Shown here: piece after piece, positions 34,092 through 40,930 of the stretch
Numbering within the stretch: position 1 is the first letter of the stretch
Layout of the letters: each line of letters opens with the position of its first letter
Assembly (NCBI GenBank): GCA_041940305.1
Contig: JBGTSJ010000036.1
Coordinates: forward strand, 1-40,930
Direction: 5' to 3'
Length of the DNA stretch: 40,930 nt
Source: JBGTSJ01 sp041940305
GTDB taxonomy: Bacteria > Planctomycetota > Planctomycetia > Planctomycetales > Planctomycetaceae
Notes under the pieces: generated by a model
Databases searched by the model: none
The model's input: the letters and a program-made list of their open reading frames with translations, nothing else
Told to the model about the DNA's origin: nothing
Made by a program: the position numbers and the translations under genes

Positions 34092-37000
34092 ATGTCGGAT
34101 TCCGCTGCGCAGTCGGGAGTGGTGCTGGAGCTGGCGGAAGAGTTCCTCGAGCGGTATCGCCGCGGCGAGCGCCCTCCGCTGTCGGAGTACGTCGGCCGCC
34201 ACCCGGAACTTGAATCCGAGATCCGGGAGGTGTTTCCCGCCATGGCGATGATGGAGAACATCGTCATCGATGATGCTTCGCTGGCGCGGGAAGCCGAGCG
34301 GCTGAACGAAGAAACCCGACCGCCGCTGGAGCAGATCGGCGACTTCCGAATCCTGCGGGAAGTCGGCCGCGGGGGCATGGGGGTGGTATTCGAGGCGGAG
34401 CAGCTGTCGCTCGGCCGGCGCGTGGCGCTCAAGCTGCTGCCGCAGCAGACGCTCGCCGATGTCCGCCAGCAGCGGCGATTCGAGCGGGAGGCTCGGGCGG
34501 CGGCCCGGCTGCATCACACCAACATTGTACCCGTGTTCGGCGTAGGCGAGGAACAGGGGCTGCACTATTACGTGATGCAGTTCATCCAGGGACTTGGCCT
34601 CGACCAGGTCATCGAGGAATTGAAGAACCTGCAATCGCTGCAGCCGGCCGGGGCTGTCAGACCGCCAACCGGTGAGCTCAGGATTTCTCGCCGGTCCGGG
34701 GTCGACGCGCGACAGGCGGCGCGCTCCCTGCTGACAGGGCAGTTTGAACGGACGCTGCTCGGTGAACTCGAGGGCGAATCTGCTCCCGATCAGGCCCCCG
34801 CACCGACAATCACTCTGGCGCAGCCGTCCGGCCCGGATGGCGAAGCCACTTCGGAGACCGGCAGCCTCTCCGATACGTTTGCGGTTTCCTCAAACTCTCA
34901 AGTCTCATTACCCGGTCCGAATGAATCGGGAACCAAATCCCGCACGTACTGGCACAGCGTCGCCCACATCGGCCGGCAGGTCGCCGAAGCGCTGCAGTAC
35001 GCTCACGATCAGGGAGTCCTGCACCGTGACGTGAAGCCCAGCAACCTGCTACTTGACATGCGCGGCACCGTGTGGGTCACCGACTTCGGGCTGGCGAAAG
35101 CCGGCGATCAGCAGGACCTTACGCATACGGGGGACATTCTCGGCACCCTGCGGTATATGCCCCCCGAGGCGTTTGAAGGGAAGGCCGATGCGCGCAGCGA
35201 CGTGTACTCGCTGGGTCTGACGCTGTATGAACTGCTCGCGCTGAGACCCGCGTTTCAGGAGAAGGGGAACGACCGGCACCGGCTCATCAAGCTGGTGACG
35301 ACCAACGAACCGGAGCGGCTGGACCGACTCAACCGTGACGTGCCGCGCGACCTGGCGACGATCGTTCATAAGGCGATCGACCGTGAGCCGGGGAGCCGCT
35401 ATCAGACGGCGCAGGAGCTGTCGGAGGACCTGGAGCGGTTCCTGCTGGACCGACCGGTGTATGCCCGGCGGACCAGCCTGACCGAGCATGCTTCCCGCTG
35501 GTGCCGCCGGAATCCGGGGCTAGCGGCGGCGAGCGGCCTGGCTTTGTGCGCGCTGCTGGCGACTCTGCTCACCCTGACGGTCAGCAATTCCCGGATTCGC
35601 CGCGAAACGGCAGAGAAGACACGGGCCATTCAGGATCGGGATGCATCCCTGGAGGAGAAGGACCGACTACTGAAGGAACGGGATGAGGCGCTGGCGAACG
35701 CCGCCCTGGCGACACGGAGCGCGCAGGCGAACCTGATCAAGGCTGAGGACGGGTTTGCCGATGCGCGCCGCGCCGTGGACGAGTTCCTCACCAAGGTCAC
35801 GGAAAGCCAGCTCTTGGAGGCGCCTGGACTGCAGCCACTGCGTCGCGATCTGCTGCAGTCGGCGCTCTCCTTCTATGAGGAGTTTCTGGTCGAACGCCGA
35901 GATGATCCGGAGCTGCGGCTGGCACTGGCCGACGTCCAGTTGCGCGTCGCCGAGATCTACATGCAGCTGGGAGATGATCGCACTGCGAGTCGCTACCGGT
36001 TCGACGCCAAGGCTCTTTATGAGTCGTTGCTGACCGGCGCTCCGGAGAACGCCCAGGCTCGCGCGGGACTGGCGCATTGCCTGGCGTATCTGGGCGACCA
36101 TGAGCGAGCTGCGGAGATTCTCGCGGCGCTGCATGCAGCCGATCCGGAGAACGTGGAGTATCGGCGTGATCTGGCCGACGTCTGGAACTCAATCGCCGTC
36201 GAAACCGACGACAGCGAACACCAGAAAGTCCTCGAACTCCACCAACGGGCGCTGGCGCTGCGGCAAGGGCTCGTCGAAGAGTTCCCACACGACCCTACGA
36301 TGCAGCGGGATCTTGGAGGAACGCTGAATAACATTGGTGTCATGCTGGGTCAGCTTGGACATCCGCGCGATGGGTTGGCCATGTATCTACAAGCCGCTGA
36401 GCACACGGAGCGGGCGTTCATCCTGGCGCCGCAGTCGGTCAATAACGCCCGGTTCCTGGCGATCAGCTACTTCAATATTGCAGTGACGTACCATCGGCTG
36501 GAGGAGATGGAGGAATCCGACCGCTGGTACCGGAAGAGCATCGACCTGGGAGAACGACTTGTCCGGGAGAATCCGGCCGTCGTCGCCTACTCCTCGATGC
36601 TGGTGGAGACCTGTGAGAACTACAGCAGGTTTCTGATGGCCTTCGAGCGGCCGGAGGACGCTTTGGCATTGCAGTCTCGAGCCGTGGAGATCGTCGAGCG
36701 GATGCCGAGGGAGACGGGATCCGATTTCTACAATCTCGCCTGCCTGCGCGGGCGAGTCGTCGCTGCACTGAATGCACGCGGCGACGAGCTCACGGCAGAC
36801 GAGACGGCCCATCGGGATTTGTTTGTCGAGGCGTCTCTCGCCGATCTGGAGCAGGCCGTGGCCCTGGGTGGCGTTTCCTCGGCTCAACTGGGCGCGGACG
36901 ACCTGTCGGCGCTCCAGAACCATGACAGGTTCCAGGCGCTCGTCGATCAATTGAGAACGGCCGAAGACGCCGTTGCCCGCCTCGCAGAAGCCGAGAGTGC

Positions 37001-40000
37001 GACGGGGGACGAACAACGGGAGCTGCAGGAGGACGTACTGGACGCTCAGCAGAAACTCGTGGAACAGAGCCCCGACAGCCAGCGTTTTCGAGACGAACTG
37101 GCCGCGACCAAGCACGCGATTGGCCTGGCGCTCACGTCCACCTTCGATCGCGCTGCCGGTGAGCAGCTGCTGCAGGAAGCGCTACAGATCCGCCAGCAAC
37201 TCTACCTTGAGAATCCGGAGAGCACCCGATTCGGGACACGAGTTGCCCTGACGCTGCTGGCGCTCGGTGAGTCGCAGTGGGCTTCCGGCCGGTTTGCCGA
37301 AGCGGATGCCCGCTATCAGCAGGCGCTGGCCATGATTGCATCGCTGCACGCGAAATGGATCGTCGAACTGCCGGTCGTATCGTTCGAGCACGTCTCATTC
37401 GCCGAGCTCGATCAAATTCAACTGACGGTAGCGGAGCGCTACCTGGATGCCGGACTATGGGAAGAGGCCGCTGAGCTGCTGGAAGCGGCCAGACAGCGCA
37501 GCCCGTCCAGTCTGTCCCGGTTCGGGTCTCATTGGTGGCACGTGCATGCCCTCCTCCGGCGATGGCTGGCTGGCGACGATGAATTCCGGGCCGTCGTGGC
37601 CGATTTCCAGACCGCGAGTTCTGGATCGGACGAGTTGTTCAACCTGTATCGCACCGCCTTTGCCGGTCCGGACGCGCTACCGCGCGAGGATCTCATCGCG
37701 CTCACCACGGCCGCCGAGAACGAACGGCCGAGGGCCAGTGAAAACGGCTGGTATCGGACCTTTCCCGCCATCCTCCACGCGCGCCTGGGTGAGTACTCAC
37801 TCGCTTGGGAGCAGCTGCAGGCGATCCCGGAAGGCAGTTCCGGAGTCGGGCTGGAGCCGATTCGGGCGATCGTGCTGCAGCATCTCGGGCGTTCGGCAGA
37901 GGCGCGCGACCAGTTGCAGGCGGCGGTGAACGAAGTGAACCGCATCTGGTCGGAACCGCTGGCGCTCCCCGCGCAGGCCAAGCCGCGGAAGCATCCCGAG
38001 GTGGACCTCCTGTACCTCGTCATGGCCCGCGAGGCCCATCAGCTGATCCACGGGACGCCGCTGCCCGATCCTCCGCTCCGTCAGTTGTATCGCGCCCGAA
38101 TGCTCGCTGCGGCTGGCCGCACGGACGTCAGCGACGCGGTCACGGCCGGCCTGCTTCAGCAACAGCCAGACGACCCAGAAGTGACTGAGGCAGTGGCGAT
38201 CGTGCTGTCGGAACTGGGCCGAGCCGCGACTGCCGCCGAGTATTGGGCGAGAGCCGATGAACTCTTTGATCGGGCTGTCGCCAGCGACGACGGTTCCGGC
38301 ATGCTTTGTCGCCGCGCTAAGTACCGTGCTCGCCGCGGAAACTGGGCTGGGGCCGCCGCGGACTTCCAGGAAGCCAATGCGCGGGAGCCAGACTCCGCTC
38401 CCGGCTGGTGGATCGGCGGCTGCTGGGCGGCCGGTCCATATCCCCGCGGCGACCAGTCCGAGGCCGAGTGGCTCACGAATCCGCTTCCGCCCGAGGCGGA
38501 GACCGATCCGTTTTCTTCGCAGAACGTCGTGTGGAAGCCGGTGTCACCCAGCGCCGGCTCATTCAACCTGGGCGACATTCTCTCGACCAATGACTACGTG
38601 ACGGGCTATGTCCTCACGCGAATCTACTCCGCCAAGGAAGGAGTCCTCTACTTGTCCGTCACCAATGACGATGACTTGCGACTGTACTGCAACGGAGATG
38701 TCGTATTCGAGCAGCGTCTCCACCTGGGCTCGCCGGTGCCGATCCCGGTCCGCTTGGTGGCTGGCTGGAACACTCTACTCGCCCGCGTGACGAACTGGAC
38801 GCACGGGTTTTCGTTGCAGACAGAACTGACGGACGATTTCTGGAAATCCTTGACGGCGCTGGGAGAATGGGCTGCGGAGCAGGGGTGGAATTCTCATGTC
38901 TCTTCGGTCTTTGACCAGTTCCATGAGATGCATCCCGGACGTACGTGGTTCTGGGAAACCGGTGCGAGGGTCGACGGGGAAATCGCCGGTCGCGACGGGC
39001 TCTTCGATGCGGTTCTGGCCGAACGTCCGGGAGATCGCTTCTTGCAGATCGCCCGTGGACGATACCTTGCCTGGCAGGGAGAGTGGGCCGAAGCGCTGAC
39101 ATGGTACGAGCGCGGAATCGACCTGAACGCACCGCTCAGCGAACTTCACTTCGAACTCGCCTGCGTCCTGCTCCTGCTGGGTGAGAAGGATCGCTACCTG
39201 GAGCTGTGTCGGTCGCTGGAGTCCGCTTATGCCGCGGATCCGTCCCAAGGGGACGGCATCCAGCTGGCACGCCTGGGTGGCCTCGTCGCCGGAGCTCTGC
39301 GGAATCCGTCGCTCGCCGTGGAGGCTGCCCAACAGCGATTGCAGTGGCAGAATGAACCCTGGTGGCGGCATGTCCTGGGACTTGCGCAGCTCCGTGCCGG
39401 TCAGGCGACGGCCGCTGCCGAGAGTTTCCAGGCCTCGGCAGAGAATTGGAGTCTGCCGATGCTCAACGATCTGGGATTTGCATTGTGTCATCTGGCCGAG
39501 GGCCGGCGCGGTCCCGCCCTCTCCGCCTGGGAACGAGTTGAAGAGTGGCGACGAACCAATCCGCCGGATGCGAGCGCGCTGTTCCCGCCGATCTCACTGA
39601 CGGACTGGCTGCAGATGCAGGCCCTGCACCATGACCTGCAGCCGTTGCTCGAAGCACCCGGCCCCGTGATCGTCACACCCATCGTTCTGCACGTACGCAG
39701 CGGAGAAGCGATCGACTTACTGCTTGGCGCACGCGACGCACAGGCGGCACTGGACGGAGCGCCCCTCGTTCTCACCGCGCCCTTCCGGAGCCGGCCGCCC
39801 AGCGTTGATGGTGTGATCGGCATGGATGAGTACGGCCCACCGATTCCCATCGACTTCTCAGTCGATGCCAACCCCGGCCGACTCGCGCCCGGTGGCTTTC
39901 AACGCGTTGCGGTGACGGATGACTTCGCGCCGGAGCTTCTCCTGGCTCATACCCAGTCGCACCTGCACGTCGCGCTCCGAGTTCGCGATGAAAGTGTCTC

Positions 40001-40628
40001 GACCCTGGATGGTGAGGATCACGTGCACGAGGGAGACAGTGTGGCCCTGTACTTCGACGGCGACCGCACGCCCAATGATTTCGCCCAGTTTCACCGATCC
40101 GGTCCCGAAGGCTTCGAGGCCAGCACCGACGCGGAGGGACACAAGTTTGCGACGGGCCTGGACACGGCGCTCTACGAGGCCGCGGCCGGCCGGTTTGACA
40201 AGGGCTATATCATCGAGTTCCGCATCCCGCTCACATCGATCGACACGCTCAACGGCAGCGAAGTCCGTCCAGCCGCAACTGGCGACCGGATTGGCTTCAA
40301 CATGAAGATCGTCGATCACGACACCGGGCACAGCCCGGAAGGCACAACCGGATACCTCTGGAGCGGCGATCCGATCCTGAGTCCGTTCAAGCAGGGAGAA
40401 ACCGGGTGGCTGCCCATCGTGCACCTGCAACGGCCGGTTCGATATGAACTGATCGCAGGTCCGCCGGAATCCGCCATCGATCCAGAGACAGGGCGGCTGA
40501 CATGGACGACTCCGGCCGAGCCCGGGCAGGCCGAGATTCGTGTCCGAGTGATGGATCGTGAAGATCGAAGCCTGGCAGACGAGACTTCCTTTACGATTCT
40601 GTCACAACCCGCGGACGTCGAGCCATAG
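34092..40628 (+). CDS. Giant transmembrane Ser/Thr kinase with TPR and sensor-like domains
   Basis: 2178 residues. The cytoplasmic kinase domain spans about residues 84-455: glycine loop REVGRGGMGVVFEAE, ATP-binding Lys114 (VALKLL), catalytic HRDVKPSN (311-318), DFGLAKA (331-337) and MPPEA (356-360). An insertion of about 110 residues (175-285), rich in Ser, Pro and acidic residues, separates the two lobes. One membrane helix (about 477-498) is followed by a charged coiled coil (500-560) and many TPR-like helical pairs (about 570-1430). Next is a PA14-like or beta-sandwich module near 1440-1580 (YVLTRIYSAKEGVLYLSVTN, DDDLRLYCNGDVVFEQ) and more TPR. A CBM9/DOMON-like domain lies near 1890-2105 (PSVDGVIGMDEY ... 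GDSVALYFDGDRTPNDF ... IIEFRIPL), and a short Ig/cadherin-like end (ESAIDPETGRLTWTTPAEPG). The part after the helix probably senses envelope or carbohydrate cues. Confidence 0.9.
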   Translation: MSDSAAQSGVVLELAEEFLERYRRGERPPLSEYVGRHPELESEIREVFPAMAMMENIVIDDASLAREAERLNEETRPPLEQIGDFRILREVGRGGMGVVFEAEQLSLGRRVALKLLPQQTLADVRQQRRFEREARAAARLHHTNIVPVFGVGEEQGLHYYVMQFIQGLGLDQVIEELKNLQSLQPAGAVRPPTGELRISRRSGVDARQAARSLLTGQFERTLLGELEGESAPDQAPAPTITLAQPSGPDGEATSETGSLSDTFAVSSNSQVSLPGPNESGTKSRTYWHSVAHIGRQVAEALQYAHDQGVLHRDVKPSNLLLDMRGTVWVTDFGLAKAGDQQDLTHTGDILGTLRYMPPEAFEGKADARSDVYSLGLTLYELLALRPAFQEKGNDRHRLIKLVTTNEPERLDRLNRDVPRDLATIVHKAIDREPGSRYQTAQELSEDLERFLLDRPVYARRTSLTEHASRWCRRNPGLAAASGLALCALLATLLTLTVSNSRIRRETAEKTRAIQDRDASLEEKDRLLKERDEALANAALATRSAQANLIKAEDGFADARRAVDEFLTKVTESQLLEAPGLQPLRRDLLQSALSFYEEFLVERRDDPELRLALADVQLRVAEIYMQLGDDRTASRYRFDAKALYESLLTGAPENAQARAGLAHCLAYLGDHERAAEILAALHAADPENVEYRRDLADVWNSIAVETDDSEHQKVLELHQRALALRQGLVEEFPHDPTMQRDLGGTLNNIGVMLGQLGHPRDGLAMYLQAAEHTERAFILAPQSVNNARFLAISYFNIAVTYHRLEEMEESDRWYRKSIDLGERLVRENPAVVAYSSMLVETCENYSRFLMAFERPEDALALQSRAVEIVERMPRETGSDFYNLACLRGRVVAALNARGDELTADETAHRDLFVEASLADLEQAVALGGVSSAQLGADDLSALQNHDRFQALVDQLRTAEDAVARLAEAESATGDEQRELQEDVLDAQQKLVEQSPDSQRFRDELAATKHAIGLALTSTFDRAAGEQLLQEALQIRQQLYLENPESTRFGTRVALTLLALGESQWASGRFAEADARYQQALAMIASLHAKWIVELPVVSFEHVSFAELDQIQLTVAERYLDAGLWEEAAELLEAARQRSPSSLSRFGSHWWHVHALLRRWLAGDDEFRAVVADFQTASSGSDELFNLYRTAFAGPDALPREDLIALTTAAENERPRASENGWYRTFPAILHARLGEYSLAWEQLQAIPEGSSGVGLEPIRAIVLQHLGRSAEARDQLQAAVNEVNRIWSEPLALPAQAKPRKHPEVDLLYLVMAREAHQLIHGTPLPDPPLRQLYRARMLAAAGRTDVSDAVTAGLLQQQPDDPEVTEAVAIVLSELGRAATAAEYWARADELFDRAVASDDGSGMLCRRAKYRARRGNWAGAAADFQEANAREPDSAPGWWIGGCWAAGPYPRGDQSEAEWLTNPLPPEAETDPFSSQNVVWKPVSPSAGSFNLGDILSTNDYVTGYVLTRIYSAKEGVLYLSVTNDDDLRLYCNGDVVFEQRLHLGSPVPIPVRLVAGWNTLLARVTNWTHGFSLQTELTDDFWKSLTALGEWAAEQGWNSHVSSVFDQFHEMHPGRTWFWETGARVDGEIAGRDGLFDAVLAERPGDRFLQIARGRYLAWQGEWAEALTWYERGIDLNAPLSELHFELACVLLLLGEKDRYLELCRSLESAYAADPSQGDGIQLARLGGLVAGALRNPSLAVEAAQQRLQWQNEPWWRHVLGLAQLRAGQATAAAESFQASAENWSLPMLNDLGFALCHLAEGRRGPALSAWERVEEWRRTNPPDASALFPPISLTDWLQMQALHHDLQPLLEAPGPVIVTPIVLHVRSGEAIDLLLGARDAQAALDGAPLVLTAPFRSRPPSVDGVIGMDEYGPPIPIDFSVDANPGRLAPGGFQRVAVTDDFAPELLLAHTQSHLHVALRVRDESVSTLDGEDHVHEGDSVALYFDGDRTPNDFAQFHRSGPEGFEASTDAEGHKFATGLDTALYEAAAGRFDKGYIIEFRIPLTSIDTLNGSEVRPAATGDRIGFNMKIVDHDTGHSPEGTTGYLWSGDPILSPFKQGETGWLPIVHLQRPVRYELIAGPPESAIDPETGRLTWTTPAEPGQAEIRVRVMDREDRSLADETSFTILSQPADVEP

Positions 40629-40876
40629 TCGCGCGAGCCTGTCACGCCGGTGAACATCCCCCCGACGGCATGGTTCGCGGAATGGTCGGATCAGGGGAAA
40701 GTCGCTGAGACTTACCGCGCTTGCAGCTGCTGGACCTAGTTTGTTGATAACCTTGGTCGAATCAGTGAGCAGGGCGAGATACATCTCTGCGTATCACTGG
40801 CGGGCGCGAGCGATGAATTGACGTAAATCCCGGCCGGCGGGTCGACGTCGATTTGAAGTTTTGCTGATGCTGCCAC
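40629..40876. other. Intergenic stretch downstream of the kinase
   Basis: 248 bp without a gene. Small open frames have no protein character, and no strong terminator hairpin was recognised. Confidence 0.4.
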
Positions 40877-40930
40877 CAGGGCTTTCGCTTAGTTCCGATA
40901 GCCGAGTTTGGTGAACAGTCGCAAGGGATG
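40877..40930 (-). mobile_element. End of an ISAs1-type IS, with the 3' end of its transposase
   Basis: On the minus strand entering from the right edge: HPLRLFTKLGYRN then TAA (40889-40891). The same protein text and the same 20 bp (CATCCCTTGCGACTGTTCAC) occur in the remnant at 29424-29443. CAGGGCTTTCGC at 40877 on the plus strand looks like the terminal inverted repeat (ISAs1-family ends start CAGGG), so the element boundary is probably at 40877. Only the last 13 codons are visible, so it is not known whether this copy is complete. Confidence 0.6.

Overview
The window is a high-GC bacterial chromosome segment that almost certainly comes from a planctomycete. The signs are an F1Fo ATP synthase whose Fo a and b subunits carry histidine-rich stretches, a coaE-rho pair, a Planctomycetes-type ECF sigma factor followed by a giant Ser/Thr kinase with TPR and periplasmic sensor-like domains, and IS and integrase families common in that phylum. 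No rRNA was seen; there is one tRNA.

Layout. (1) 1-4871, minus strand: ATP synthase operon in the order AtpZ-like, AtpI-like, a (atpB), c (atpE), b, b', delta (atpH), alpha (atpA, cut by the window edge). (2) 5269-7411, plus: malate dehydrogenase and a LOG/Rossmann nucleotide-binding protein. (3) 7429-9449, minus: an ExbB/MotA-like and ExbD-like pair with coiled coil, plus a small membrane-anchored protein. (4) 9512-11441, minus: metX and metW, separated by an octamer-repeat inverted pair. (5) 11877-14892, plus: coaE, rho and two small hypotheticals. (6) 14928-~19.6 kb: tRNA-Ser(UGA) followed by an integrated island with a tyrosine integrase (interrupted by an amber codon and overlapping the tRNA), an AlpA/excisionase-like protein, a cluster of palindromic CGTCAC sites and a TIR-domain protein. 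The right end of the island was not located. (7) 19690-26098, plus: a secreted lectin-fold protein and an RND efflux adaptor/permease pair. (8) 26333-28599, plus: fatty-acid desaturase and patatin-like lipase. (9) 28966-33085: a decayed zone holding a truncated secreted protein, pieces of at least three IS elements, a truncated XerC/D-like integrase, a HEAT-repeat fragment and a GHMP-kinase tail. In its middle is an apparently intact two-gene membrane module whose larger member ends in a TIR-like domain. (10) 33324-40628, plus: ECF sigma factor and a 2178-residue transmembrane kinase. (11) 40877-end, minus: the end of an ISAs1-type IS.

The core genes (ATP synthase, mdh, metXW, coaE, rho) are housekeeping. 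The best candidates for undescribed biology are the TIR-domain protein in the tRNA-Ser island, the membrane/TIR-like gene pair inside the decayed zone, and the coiled-coil ExbB/ExbD-like motor locus. All assignments come from reading motifs in the sequence; no database search was run.
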